DNA from: Haplosporangium gracile
Lineage: Eukaryota > Mortierellomycota > Mortierellomycetes > Mortierellales > Mortierellaceae
Length of the DNA stretch: 54,738 bases
Direction: 5' to 3'
Assembly (NCBI GenBank): GCA_015499985.1
Contig: JAAAUF010000178.1
Span: forward strand, 1-54,738
The notes under the pieces are model-generated. The model was not told the origin of the DNA and searched no databases. It saw only the letters and a program-made list of their open reading frames with translations. This document shows positions 34,000 through 45,803 of this stretch, in pieces. The position numbers were made by a program, and so were the translations under genes. Numbering within the stretch: position 1 is the stretch's first letter; each line of letters opens with the position of its first letter.

Positions 34000-35145
34000 T
34001 CAAGGTGCCATTTCTTGGCCAAGCTTGCTCAGACCCTCTCCTTTCGCAGAAGCGCCACTGGTGGATGCATCTGCTGGTGCTACTGTCTCGTCGGTGACGC
34101 GTTCTCCAGCCTGGATGACAGCCTCGATGTACTGGTTGGCCTCCTGAGTCAATGTCTCAACGTCTATCCTGCTCAGAGCCAAGTCGCGTGCCTCCTTGTA
34201 CTCGATATCGGACAACAACAGTCCATGCTCGACCTCACGTCTCTTCCAGTACTCGACAAACTGCTTCCTCAACAGGGGATTCCTCAGAGACGCCACTCTG
34301 GCCAACTGCAGGGCACGGTGACGCTGAATCATGGCCTCTTGAGCCTGGCAGAGATCGTTCAAAATTTCGACCTCACCACGAGGACCCGTGGACCGGCCCG
34401 AACGATAGATCAGACCCATCAATGTCATGGCCATGAGGGCCAAGGATCCGTGCCGCACCGCATAGGCGCCTCTTGCTCCAACAAAAAACTTCTCCTGCTT
34501 GACCAATGCCGACATGTTGGAGACCTCGGAGGACGAATGCAAAACCGAGTATTCCAGGAGAGCCAAAACGACCAATCCTGCCGAGCCCCAAGTCCTCTGT
34601 CGGTTCAAGTGCGATGTCTGGGTGGTGGCCATGCCGAGGAGGATGGCCATGCCTGCATAGGAGACCAGGGCTCTGGGAAAGAGATACAACAGATAGTCGT
34701 TTCTCTCGGAGCAATGGTCACAGTTGACGAACGCGTTCTGGCCATAGACGATATAAACAAGTCGACTCTCCATGGCCTTGAACTGCTCCCGCATTGAGTC
34801 TGGAAACTTTGTCAAAAAGGTCGGATCGGCGGCTGAGCGTTCCTTCCAGGACTGGTGGAGGATGAAGTTGGGACAGTCGGCGGGGAGGGAGAGGGTCTTG
34901 AAGACATTGGGTTGGTTGTAGAAGGTCAACTGGGCCAGGTGGAAGACGGTCGCAGCGGAGAGAAGGAGATACATGAACTGGTTCCATTTGTTGGGCGGTT
35001 GCTGTTGCCTGGTTGGGTTATGCTTGTTGTTGAGTCTTTGCAATGGGGAAGGTGGGGGTGCCTTGGCGAAGAAGGAGCGGACGGCCTTGATGATGTATGG
35101 GAATCCGATGACAAGCAGGACCTGGATGATGGACGAGTCGAGCAT
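34000..35145 (-). CDS. Multi-pass membrane protein of unknown function with NCxxC motif
   Basis: Single-exon gene of 381 residues. I do not assign it to a named family, although fungal genomes contain similar uncharacterised membrane proteins. Hydrophobic segments lie at about 5-22, 56-76, 151-172, 187-205 and 231-248, suggesting four or five membrane spans. A YGQNAFVNCDHC stretch at residues 134-145, just before the third span, holds a Cys-x2-Cys pair that could bind metal or be redox active. The C-terminal 120 residues are charged and helical, and contain RKQFVEYWKRREVEHGL. The extreme C-terminus is Ala/Ser-rich. No signal peptide is evident, but the N-terminal span could act as an anchor. 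It is head to head with the zinc-finger gene at 35720. Confidence 0.75.
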   Translation of the reverse strand: MLDSSIIQVLLVIGFPYIIKAVRSFFAKAPPPSPLQRLNNKHNPTRQQQPPNKWNQFMYLLLSAATVFHLAQLTFYNQPNVFKTLSLPADCPNFILHQSWKERSAADPTFLTKFPDSMREQFKAMESRLVYIVYGQNAFVNCDHCSERNDYLLYLFPRALVSYAGMAILLGMATTQTSHLNRQRTWGSAGLVVLALLEYSVLHSSSEVSNMSALVKQEKFFVGARGAYAVRHGSLALMAMTLMGLIYRSGRSTGPRGEVEILNDLCQAQEAMIQRHRALQLARVASLRNPLLRKQFVEYWKRREVEHGLLLSDIEYKEARDLALSRIDVETLTQEANQYIEAVIQAGERVTDETVAPADASTSGASAKGEGLSKLGQEMAP

Positions 35146-35719
35146 CTTTCTTTTTGGCTTCCTTGTTGCAACTCCTTGTGTTGCTTTTTATCTGCTTGAG
35201 GTTGTTGTCGAGAGGAAGGGCTTTCTTCTTTGTAGTCAGTGAGGTGGCAGGCAGTGACGGGTACTGCTGAATGAGAGAGGAGGGGGGTTGGTGGAAAACA
35301 AGAAGGAGAAGAAGAAGAGAAAGGAAGAAATAAGTTGGAAAAGAAGACGAACAAGGGGTTTGTTGCGAATAGAGAGGTGATGAGTGTCGAAGTGATGAGA
35401 TGAGAGCGCGAAGAATGACCCACAGGCGTGGTCGAGGGTGAGCCGAATAGAATTTGAAAGGGGCGTGAAAGGGGGAAAGGGAAGAGGAAGAAGGAGCGTG
35501 AAAAATGGACACAGAAAGTGGCTTTGCATTCTTCTTGCTCAGAGAGGAGTTGATAGACGATACAACAACGACGACTTTCATCTTTTTCTTCATTGCCGGC
35601 ATTCATTCACTCACAAGATCAACAAACAGTTGACAGAAGATAAACAGGATAAGATAACACAACACACACACGCATACAGGAAATAAGATCATCAACAAAG
35701 AGGGAGCACATACATCCTC
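35146..35719. promoter_or_regulatory. Bidirectional promoter between the membrane-protein and zinc-finger genes
   Basis: 574 bases between divergent start codons. The minus-strand side (35280-35510) is strongly purine-rich on plus, meaning C/T-rich on minus, matching the leader pattern upstream of the membrane-protein gene. Minus-strand open frames here are low-complexity by-products of that composition. Confidence 0.45.
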
Positions 35720-37176
35720 ATGGAAGACAACAGCCTGGAGTCCCTTCCATCTCCACCTACGACGACTACTACTACGACTACTACTTCTACTGTAACTACC
35801 TCAATAACACCTACTCAGCCATCGATAGCTGAACATGCCCTCGCAACAAACTCTGCCGCAGCTAGACATAGTCCAGAGCTCCAACACCAGTCAGATCAAC
35901 AAGCGGCCGCACCATCCAACAAGTGCCACCATGATCCACCGTATGATTGGCAACTCTTATCGCAGGAGGAGCTCGACCGTATCGCCTACAACTCGCGTCG
36001 ACAGAAAATGGCGAGGCTGAAGGTATGGCTTGCACTGATTGCTCGTCTTGTATCCGTCAATTGTTCGATCGAACCTATATTCTCGTTGGAGACTCTTACT
36101 GTAATGGTGTTTATTATCAACTGTAATAGGAGAATCCTCCAATATGTCCACACTGTCCACAGTCCAAGTTCACTTCTATGGCCATGCTATCGACACATTG
36201 TCTCTCCAGACGACATCTCGCCCGAGTCCAGAAACAAAGGCAGATTCAGGATCAGGAGCAAGATCAGGCACAAAATACTAGTACTAAAGAGCAAGCGACA
36301 CAGCCAGGAGCTATATCATCACTGCAGATCTCTCCCATCTCCGTCGCAGCCAATAGTCCGAGTCACGATATTGTCATGGAAGATGCTGTCGCCGCTTCCG
36401 AGAGCAACCCTATTACTCAAAAACAACCAGCAAGGACAGGGAAGTCTGCCACCCAAAGGAAACGGAAACAGGAGCGTGACCGGAAGAAAGCGAGAGCTCA
36501 ATCGGAGAAGCGGTGGAAGCCAGGTCACGGTATTGTAAGCCAGCGCGTCCAGGGACAGGAAGAGATGAAAGAGGATGATGAACCGACAGTATCAACGAGT
36601 AACGAGATGTTGGAGGACAAACACCATGATGGCCACAAGGACAACGATGAAGTCTCGACGGCTCCGTCTGACATAGCAGCACAACTCGCTCAGATAGACT
36701 TTTCGAGTCCTCTTGTTGCAGGGAGCGACATTGCAGCATTCATAACAGAATCAGCCCCATCGATGTCCAAAACCACCTGCCTTCAACAGCAACCGCAGCA
36801 ACTGCAGGAACAGAATTGGCATTGTTCAATATGCGATTCAAGCTGGCGGCAAGAAAAAGCCTGGAAGGGTCATTTGCTCAGCGCACAACATTTACGACAC
36901 ACCCTGGCCACCATGCAACAAACTGCTCCAAATATCCAGCCGTATGGACGTGTGGACGTGATGGCCTCGATGGATCCGTTTGGATGGGGTACTGGTGCAG
37001 GGGTGGTGGAAGTGGAAGAGGAAGAAGAAGAAGAACCGGAGGAGGAGGTGGATGAAGAGAATAGTTATGACGACAACAGCAATAACAACAGCAATAACAA
37101 CAACAACAACAACAACAGCAACGTGGAGGGCAAAGCAGTGGATGACGAAGGTGACGATATGGATATGGGCGACTGA
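35720..37176 (+). CDS. Two-zinc-finger (C2H2/U1-like) protein with acidic, Asn-rich tail
   Basis: Two exons, 35720-36022 and 36130-37176, give 449 residues. The first finger, CPHCPQSKFTSMAMLSTHC with a following HLARV, is created by splicing: exon 2 begins with the Cys pair. The second finger, WHCSICDSSWRQEKAWKGH and then AQH, is a Cys-x2-Cys-x12-His-x5-His finger of the U1/matrin type used on RNA or double-stranded nucleic acid. Between them lie Lys/Arg-rich repeats (TQRKRKQERDRKKARAQSEK), a likely nuclear localisation signal. A poly-Thr run near residues 14-22 and an acidic tail with an 8-Asn run flank the fingers. A role in splicing or nuclear RNA handling is plausible from the finger type but not shown. 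No orthologue is recognised. Confidence 0.75.
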
Positions 37177-37980
37177 ATGTGTAAATGCAAAGTACTGTAT
37201 ATACTCCTGACTCAATACAAATGAACATAAAAAAACGGCGAAAATGTGAGTGAATGTAGATGATGATGGAGGCTGTGGCTCAACTCCTTAACAGCCAACA
37301 GAGACTTTTGATATGTTATCCCATCTTGTTGGAGCGGAGTCGATCTCCGACGATGATTGACAGTCATGACATGAGCAGGGCCTTGATTGTCATGAGTGGA
37401 TCTACGAGAGTAGAGTGGAAGAAGCAAGCGAAAGAGAAGAAAGGAGAAGGTTTGTCAATGTCAATGGAATGGCATTCGTAGCGACGATATTTTCTGTATT
37501 GACACAGGGTTGGTGCGTGGAAAAGTTCTCATTTAGTAAATAAATAAACAAACAAACAAACAATACCGAATGAGAATGACAGAGAGAGAGAGCATTAAAA
37601 AAAAGTCTCCCAAAAAAAAATAAAAAATAAAATGACCACTTGATGTGATCGGCTGAAACAACAAGATAATCTTTTTTCTTAGTTTTTTGTTATCCTTTGC
37701 TTTTGGATGAATGNNNNNNNNNNAAAAAAAAAAAAAAAAAAAAACGACAACCCTGCAGGAACACTCTCTTCTTCTCTTTCTTTCCTTCCTTCCTTCTTCC
37801 TTCCTTCTCCTTCTCTCACTTCTTCATCTCCTTCTCTCACGTTCTCACACTTACCTACCGATCCACCATAATACCCTTTCCTTCACCTCTACCTCACTTT
37901 CACTCAAAAACGCACTCAAGCATCCCATTCATCTACCTCCTACTCACACTCACACATCCAACACATACACAAACGCAAAG
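37177..37980. other. Intergenic region with microsatellite and C/T leader
   Basis: About 800 bases. An AAAC/AAAT-type simple repeat runs at about 37538-37563, A-rich stretches at 37598-37632, the assembly gap at 37714-37723, and a C/T-rich leader (37770-37960) ends at the permease start codon. No gene was seen. Confidence 0.5.
37714..37723. other. Assembly gap (10 N)
   Basis: Ten N bases directly followed by about 21 A. A scaffold join or a collapsed homopolymer is likely, so sequence and true distance in the permease promoter are uncertain here. Confidence 0.99.
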
Positions 37981-39763
37981 ATGTCAGTAAGGAGGAACAG
38001 TATCGAGATGGCAGCAGTGCCATCCTCTGGAAGGCTGTCATCCCAATCCGCAAGATCTGTGCAAAAGATCGGTGGGGTTGCCAAGCTGCCTTCATTCCAG
38101 TCAGACGAGCAACCCATCCTGTCTGCAGACAACGAGCTCAAGCGTGGACTCAAGGCTCGTCACCTCTCCATGATCTCCATCGCCGGTACAATCGGCACAG
38201 GTCTCTTCTTAGCCTCTGGATCGTCCATCTCTCAGGCAGGACCCCTCGGAGCTTTGATCGCATACACCATGATTGGATCAATGGTCTTTTTCATGATGAC
38301 CTCTCTCGGTGAAATGGCTACTCTGATCCCCACCGCCGGCTCCTTCAACACCTATGCTGCTCGCTTCGTGGACCCTGCTCTTGGCTTTGGTAAGTTGTGA
38401 CTGTAAAATAGGATGAACGCTGTAAAAAGTGTTTTGTGTAACGAATACTAAAAGGAGTCAAACATTAACTCGGATGATTCTTCAATTGCGTCGTAAACAT
38501 TTAGCCCTTGGAGTCAACTACTTTTTGAACTGGGCCGTCACAGTGGCAGTTGAGATTGCTGCTGCTGCCATGATCCTTCAGTTCTGGGTCTCGCCTGATG
38601 TGTTTCCAGGATGGGCATGGAGTCTTCTCTTCCTCGTCTTCATGATCACCGTCAACGTCATGTCTGTCCGTGCCTACGGTGAGGCCGAGTACTGGTTCAG
38701 TGTCATCAAGGTCCTGACCGTCGTCATCTTTATCGTCGTCGGGATCTTGGTCGATGCCGGTGTAGTCGGAGGCGACAAGATTGGCTTCCGCAACTGGACC
38801 ATTGAGGGTGCCCCCATCAGGGATGGCTTTGGAGGAATCCTTGGTGTCTTCCTGGTTGCAGGATTCTCTTTTCAGGGAACAGAGCTCATTGGTATCGCTG
38901 CAGGAGAGAGTGAGAACCCTCGCAAGAACGTGCCCAAGGCAATCAAGCAGGTGTTCTGGCGCATCTTGCTCTTCTACATTGTCTCCATTTTCATCATCGG
39001 ACTTGTCATCCCCAACAACGATCCCAACCTGCTCAACAGCGGAGGCGTCGACAAGTCTGCCATTGCCATCTCGCCCTTCACCCTGGTCCTCCAAAAGGCC
39101 TTCAAGCCCGCCTCCCATATCATGAACGCCGTCATTTTGATCACCGTTCTCTCTGCAGGAAACTCTGGAATGTATGCCTCTACACGCACGCTGATGATGT
39201 TGGCCCGCGACGGAAAGGCCCCTGCCATCTTTGGCCGTGTCAACAGCCGTGGTATCCCCATGCAGTCCCTTGCCTTCACCACTCTGATCTCGGCTTTGTG
39301 CTTCTGTGCATCCCTTTTCGGTGCCGGCGAGGTCTACAACTGGTTGTTGAATATCTCTTCCATCTCTGGTTTCATTGCCTGGCTCGGTATTGCCCTCTCT
39401 CATTATCGATTCCGTCGTGCCTACGTTGCTCAGGGTGGAGATGTCTCTCGTCTCCCATACAAGGCTGCCATGTTTCCATGGGGTCCCATTTATGCCCTCC
39501 TCCTCTGCACTGTTGTCGTTTGTGGTCAGGGGTACTCCGAGTTTACTAAGCCCAACCCAAGCGCGATCAACTTGGTGGCCTGCTATATTGGTCTACCCTT
39601 TTTTATTGCCATGTATGTCGGTTATAAGGTGTTTTACAAGACCAAGCTTGTTCCTCTGATGGAGTGCGACTTTAGCGTTTCCAACCTCGAGGACGGTGAC
39701 ATTGACGAGTTCCATGAGCTCTATGAGCCCAGCAAGAACCAAGCCGACGAGAAGGACCAGTAG
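37981..39763 (+). CDS. Amino-acid permease (APC superfamily, yeast-type AAT family)
   Basis: Two exons, 37981-38389 and 38505-39763, give 555 residues with about 12 hydrophobic segments. It is a plasma-membrane proton-coupled amino-acid transporter. The cytosolic N-terminus of about 58 residues is Ser-rich and ends at LKRGLKARHLSMISIAGTIG, the family entry to the first membrane helix, followed by TGLFLASGSSISQAGPLG. GFSFQGTELIGIAAGESENP is the diagnostic helix-6 region, and NSGMYASTRTLMMLARDGKA is also typical. Closest in wording to Can1/Lyp1/Alp1-type basic amino-acid permeases, but substrate cannot be set from sequence alone. AATAAA at 39799-39804 is 36 bases after the stop. The next gene downstream supplies carbamoyl phosphate for arginine synthesis; co-regulation is not shown. 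Confidence 0.93.
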
Positions 39764-40333
39764 ATCTTTTTTTTTTTATTTTTTTTTTATGCCCGCTAAA
39801 TAAATGTACAGAATTATCGCATATCCTCCAGCGTTTTTTTTTCTTTCTTAATGGTCGTCAATCTTTTGGAGCAATCTGGCATAAAGTTTGTTTTATGCCA
39901 CTCTGAATCCGATTGGCGGTACCCTTGCCACGATCTGCACTCTGACCTCCTACATCAATAGCAGTGATATCCGTTCGGACGCGGTATACCACAAAAAATA
40001 GAGTTATCGAGTCATCGAATCTCATTGCATGTCATTTGAGAACAACTACTACCCCTTAACCTACATCTTATCTCACCGATCATTGTCAAAGTATAAAAGA
40101 AATATTGCGCGCCCTTGTTTTTGCAGCTCTTTACCAAACCCCACCCATCTCCACTCGCTGCCCCTTTTCCTCCAGTACTGATAGATAGCCGACCAAGTAT
40201 CATCTTTACATAAGGACCCACCGCTCACCCACCCGCTCTCTCAACAATTACAACCGTCGCTTTGTAATAGCATTAGCCACAACAACCAGAAAAAAAAGTT
40301 CCCTTTTGAACAACCGACCAAGCAACCTCAACT
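39764..40333. promoter_or_regulatory. Intergenic region and promoter of the CPSase gene
   Basis: 570 bases. T runs and AATAAA (39799-39804) belong to the permease 3' end. The right part leads to the CPSase start at 40334 and includes C-rich sequence (CCACCGCTCACCCACCCGC near 40216). No other gene was seen. Confidence 0.5.
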
Positions 40334-43300
40334 ATGTACAAGCAACTCTACACCAAGGCCGCCCCCAAGGCACTCCCCAGCAAAGGCGCTTCTCCTTTGC
40401 TCTCTGGCTCTCTCATCTCGTCAGGACAGCGTCTCTCTGTCAAGGGTAGCAACACCAGTGCCGTCCCTCTGCTCTCTACCCGAGCCATGTTGCACCACTC
40501 CGCAACCGGTTCTAGCTCTTCTGGACTCCGCACCCCCTTGTTGGCGTCCCTCTCGACTCTGCGCCAGGCGAACCAGCACAAGACTGCTTCCCATCTTGGA
40601 CAGCTCGGGATGAAGTTAATGATTGGCTCACAGGCCCGCTGGTTCTCGATAACCCGTGCAAACAACAAGGACCAGCAGCTGGCTTCTTCTCAGGCCACTG
40701 GGAAAAAGTTGGTCTCGGAGGCGATTCTTGCGGATGTGCCCCTTGTTGATGTCAAGAAGGTTCTTGTGGTCGGATCCGGAGGATTGACCATTGGTCAGGC
40801 CGGTGAGTTTGACTACTCAGGTAAGATCTAGGCCCAGTTTTCTTTTTTGTTCATGCTTTTGGTTTGCATCGAGGGGGAAAGGGATAGGGGTTTAGACGGA
40901 GGCGACAATGCAGCCAATCAAGGACATTAGTGCGACAGTCACGATGCTGCCGTCCTATTGGGTTATGCTTATTTGGCTCACTCATCATCACTGTGACTCG
41001 GAGATCGATGTTTTTTAACCATCGTTAAAATGCGTTGATAATATCCATATATATATATATATCCATCTGGATAATACCAACAATAGGTTCCCAGGCGATC
41101 AAGGCCCTCAAGGAGTCCAACATTCAGACCGTCCTCGTCAACCCAAACATCGCCACCATCCAGACCTCCCACGCCCTCGCCGACACCGTCTACTTCCTCC
41201 CCGTCACCCCAGAGTATCTCGAGTACATCATCGAGCGCGAACGTCCCGATGGCATCCTCCTCACCTTTGGTGGCCAGACCGCCCTCAACTGCGGTATCCA
41301 GCTCGACAAGATGGGTATCTTTGACCGTCTCAATGTCAAGGTCCTCGGAACCCCCATCCGCACCCTCCTTGTCTCTGAGGATCGCGATCTCTTTGCCAAG
41401 GCCCTCAACGGTAAGTAACATTCTCTTTGTTCATTTCTGTTAGACGAGAATTGAAACAAAAGAAAAAAATGAAACCCCCCCCCCGATTGCCTCTCGACCT
41501 TTGGCTAACAAGATGAAAACCCCAAAACCTGTTTCGAATGAATAGAAATCGACATTCCCGTCGCTCAGTCCGTCGCCGTCGACAACATGAAAGACGCACT
41601 GGCTGCTGCCGAGGAGATTGGTTACCCAGTCATTATCCGATCCGCCTTCTCCCTCGGTGGTCTTGGTTCTGGATTTGCTTCCAATGCTGCCGAGCTCACC
41701 GCCCTGGGTACAAAATCCTTGACTCTCTCGCCCCAGATCCTGGTTGAAAGGTCCATGAAGGGATGGAAGGAGGTCGAGTACGAGGTCGTCCGTGATGCCG
41801 CTAACAATTGTATCACTGTCTGCAACATGGAAAACTTTGACCCCCTTGGTACCCACACCGGTGACTCAATCGTCGTTGCCCCCTCCCAGACCCTGAGTGA
41901 CGAGGAGTACCATATGCTCCGTACCGCTGCGATCAAGATTATTCGTCATCTTGGTGTAGTCGGAGAGTGCAATGTTCAGTATGCCCTCCACCCCGAGAGT
42001 CTCGAGTACAAGGTCATTGAGGTCAATGCCCGTCTCTCCCGCTCCAGGTAAGAAAACAACTCTCGGTTGGCATTGCAGCAAAGATGAAAACTACGCAAAA
42101 ATCATCGCCATCAAAACTTACATATCGCCTGTTGTGTATTCTCTCATGACTCTAATTAGTGCTTTGGCCTCCAAGGCGACAGGATATCCTTTGGCCTTCA
42201 TTGCTGCCAAGATTGCTTTGGGACACACTCTCCCCAACCTTCGCAACTCTGTCACAAAGACAACTACCGCCTGCTTCGAGCCCTCGTTGGATTACATTGT
42301 CACCAAGATCCCTCGCTGGGATCTCGCCAAATTTCAGCACGTCTCTCGCGATATTGGTTCGTCGATGAAGTCTGTCGGAGAGGTCATGGCAATCGGTCGT
42401 ACCTTCGAGGAGTCGTTCCAGAAGGCCATCCGCCAGGTTGATCCGCAATTCAAGGGTTTCCAGGCTCTCGAGTTTGCCGATGTTGATAAGGTCCTTGCCA
42501 ACCCCACCGACCGCCGCCTCTTTGCTATTGGTGATGCGATGTTGAACAAAGGCTACTCTGTCGACAAGGTCCACGACATCACCAAGGTCGACAAATGGTT
42601 CCTTCACAAGTTGTCCAACATTGTTGCCGTCCACAAGGAGCTCGGCAAGTTCAATGCCCAAAACCTTCCCTTCGAGCTCCTCCACGAGGCCAAGCGCAAG
42701 GGATTCGCCGATGCACAGATTGCTGGTCTTCTTGGCCAGAAGGCGACCGAGGATGTCATCCGCCAGACCCGCAAGCAGATGGGAATTACCCCCTTTGTCA
42801 AGCGTATTGATACCTTGGCTGCTGAATTCCCTGCCGACACCAACTATCTCTACACCACCTACAACGCCTCCTCGCACGATGTCGATTTCACGGACAAAGG
42901 CACTATGGTCTTAGGTTCGGGAGTCTACCGTATCGGATCCTCAGTCGAGTTTGACTGGTGCGGTGTCTCCTGCATCCGCGCCCTTCGCGAGCTGGGTAAA
43001 AAGACCGTCATGGTCAACTACAACCCCGAGACCGTCTCAACCGATTTCGACGAGTGCGATCGCCTGTACTTTGAGGAGCTCTCGTACGAGCGTGTCATGG
43101 ATATCTACGAGCAGGAGCACGCCCAGGGAGTTGTCGTCTCTGTCGGAGGTCAGCTTCCTCAAAACATTGCGCTCCGTCTCCATGAAAACAATGCCAAGGT
43201 CTTGGGAACTTCGCCCGTCATGATTGACGCCGCCGAGGATCGTTACAAGTTCAGCAAGATCCTCGACACCATTGGCGTCGATCAGCCCGAATGGAAGGAG

Positions 43301-44518
43301 CTTACCTCTTTGGACCAGGCCTCAACTTTTGCCGAGCAGGTTGGTTACCCAGTTCTTATCCGTCCCTCCTATGTCCTCTCTGGTGCCGCTATGAACGTTG
43401 CCCACACCCCTGAGGCCCTTCACCGCTGCCTCACTCTTGCCGCCGATGTGTCGCCCCTCCATCCCGTCGTGATCACCAAGTTCATTGCTGGTGCCCAGGA
43501 GATCGATATTGACGCCGTCGCTCACGAGGGCAAGCTCGTTGTTCACGCCATCTCTGAGCACGTTGAGAATGCCGGTGTCCATTCCGGAGATGCCACCTTG
43601 GTCCTCCCCACTCGCGACATCAAGGACGAGACCAAGACCAAGCTGAAGACCATTGCTGAGAAACTCGCCAAGGCCTTCCAGATCACTGGCCCTTTCAACA
43701 TGCAGATCATCCACAAGCCTGGTCAGGCCAACGAGGAGCCCGTTCTCAAGGTCATTGAGTGCAACATCCGTGCTTCACGCTCGTTCCCCTTTGTCTCCAA
43801 GGTCCTTGGTCACAACTTTATTACCACCGCCACCCACGCTCTCTGTGACAAGGATGTCCCCGCCCCTCAGGATTTGATGGCCAAGGAGTACGACTACCAG
43901 GCTGTTAAGGTCCCTCAGTTCTCCTGGACCCGTCTCGGAGGAGCCGATCCCTTCTTGGGTGTCGAGATGGCCTCGACTGGTGAAGTCGCCTGCTTTGGTC
44001 GTGATAAGGAGGAGGCCTACCTGGCGGCCATCCAGAGTGTCCAGAACTTCAAGTTGCCTGCCCAGAACGCCAGTGTCCTGTTATCTTCGGATGAGCTGAC
44101 TACCACGAGTGACTTGATCAAGATTGGACAGGGATTGCAGCAGTACGGCACTACGATTGTGACGATGTCGAAGCACACTCAGAAGAACCTCCAAGAATCT
44201 GGTGTCGCCTGCAAGTACGTTGCTGCGCCCGACTCTTTGCCCCAGCTGCACAAGACCATGGCTGGCGAGAACGTGCAGATGGTGATCTCGCTCTCACGTA
44301 ACCGTGCCCAGGACGTTGCCGACAAGGAGTACATGATCCGCCGTGCCGGTGTCGACTCTGGCATCTCTCTCATCAACGACGAGAAGTGCGGAGTGCTGTT
44401 TGTCAACTCGATCAACAAGAACGTGGAACGCAAGGCAGCATTGGTCGCCGCCAATTCTACAAGCTCCATCCCTGCCGAGGTCAAGTCCTGGTCCGAGTTT
44501 GTCGGAGGCCGTTATTAA
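40334..44518 (+). CDS. CPA2: Carbamoyl-phosphate synthase, arginine-specific large chain, mitochondrial type
   Basis: Four exons, 40334-40820, 41087-41410, 41546-42047 and 42160-44518, give 1223 residues. It makes carbamoyl phosphate from bicarbonate, ATP and ammonia delivered by a separate glutaminase subunit, for arginine synthesis. About 130 N-terminal residues are Ser/Ala/Lys/Arg-rich and almost free of acids, a mitochondrial presequence. The synthetase begins at [20 protein letters not shown]. Two tandem ATP-grasp halves follow: [20 protein letters not shown] with [20 protein letters not shown], then GSSVEFDWC and [14 protein letters not shown] with [20 protein letters not shown]. The C-terminal methylglyoxal-synthase-like regulatory domain runs from about residue 1080. 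No dihydroorotase or ATCase is fused, unlike URA2/CAD, so it is the arginine-type enzyme. Intron 1 holds an AT dinucleotide run near 41049-41062. Yeast Cpa2 is shorter (1118) because it lacks a presequence. Confidence 0.95.
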
Positions 44519-45803
44519 GACAGTGCGTGTTGTCGCCCTTTCACACCGCTTCGTCAATTTCCTGTTGTTTCCGCTGTATTTTCATCCTCTCACCCGCTCT
44601 CCTTTTCTTAATCATAGACATCTTTTCCCTTTGTACACCCCCCCTCTTGCATTCTTGGTTGTTTTCCGCCTTCACTTTTTTTCTTTTTCTTTTCTTTTCT
44701 TTTCGGTTTTTTTTTTTTCTTTTTTCTTTTTTCTTTTGACTCATTGGTGACCCTCCCCTCTCTTTTTCTTCTCTTTCGATTCCATCGTTTCTTTTGCTTC
44801 AGCAGCCTGGTGGTAGGAGACGCGGGCTGGCGATCGTTCTTTCTTTTGGTCGGGAAGGTGCGATTTTTTTTCCAGTCCAGTATCATGTTTAATCTTCTTT
44901 CTTGTTGGCTCTCTTCTCTTGGTTCCTGTTAGAGAGAGCCTGCATTCTGACTTGGTTGTGGTCCTTGGCCCAACGAGGTGTATTTTCTTTTGGTCGGGAA
45001 GGTGCACACTTGTATGCCATAAGACTCTTTTTCACTCAAGGTCCTTTTCTTTATCCATGACATTGCTTTCTTTTACCACTTTATTCTCTTTTTCCCCATT
45101 GACACTTCTTTTTTCAATCATGTTGCCATTCAAAAACCTGTCCAATTCCGGGCATCGTTCACTTTTTTTTCTTCACTCTTTTCGTTGTCTTTTTGTCATT
45201 CCTTTCCAACTTCAATTGGCTCAGACCCTGCAGCCACTTTGTCTTTGCGTACAACGTCCTGTTAGCTCCCTTTTGGTCGGGGGAGCCGATGTGGATGAGA
45301 CATCTTTTTTTTTTGTCGAAAACCTAGCGAAAGCCCTACCCTTTCTCGTTGGACTGACGAGGTTTTCTTTTGTTAAAGAAGTGGAAGTGTTTGTCAGACA
45401 AGATATGCAGTTGTAAATCTTTTGTATTGAATTGAGAAAATAAAAAGTTGTGTTACTTATGTCAATTGATTACTTCCAAAAAAAACAAATGGCATGCCTC
45501 CCTTTCTTTAGCTTCCCCGTCTCTCAAGTTACATGGGTCTAATTCCCTCGACATCTTCCATTCGATATTCGAATTCATTCTCGCCTCCTGACCCGCACGC
45601 AACAATTAAAAACATCTTGTTTCTCTTTTCTCTCTCCATCCTTCTTTTCCTTCCCCTTCCCTTTCAATTTCTTTTTCAATTTCCCTTTCCCTTTACCCCT
45701 TCTTCCCTTTCCGACCAAACTCCTTTTTTACACTTTTCAAGCTTTCTTATCTACTGTCACTGCGCACCCTTAACCCTTCCTCTTTCCGACTGCGTACCAG
45801 ACA
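44519..45803. other. Pyrimidine-rich intergenic region with a repeated 22-mer
   Basis: About 1.3 kb, mostly C/T on the plus strand. TTTCTTTTGGTCGGGAAGGTGC occurs exactly at 44840-44861 and 44984-45005, and a truncated CTTTTGGTCGGG lies at 45270-45281. AATAAA is at 45439-45444. A C/T leader (45620-45760) precedes the RING gene start. No protein-coding frame is convincing. Confidence 0.55.
44840..45005 (+). repeat. 22-bp exact direct repeat in the CPSase downstream region
   Basis: TTTCTTTTGGTCGGGAAGGTGC at 44840-44861 and 44984-45005; a third partial copy is at 45270-45281. All share the TTTTGGTCGGG core, which stands out from the C/T-rich background. Confidence 0.85.

Noticed and set aside
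38501..39403. 300-codon minus-strand open frame opposite the permease
   Set aside because: Antisense shadow of a strongly conserved transporter exon with biased codon use; the product has no known motif.
42152..42877. 241-codon minus-strand frame opposite the CPSase gene
   Set aside because: Antisense of a conserved exon; GC-rich third positions keep the reverse frame open.
37981..44518. Arginine-metabolism gene cluster (permease plus CPSase)
   Set aside because: Adjacent and same strand, but each has its own promoter region and poly-A signal and the permease substrate is not known; two neighbours are not evidence for a cluster.
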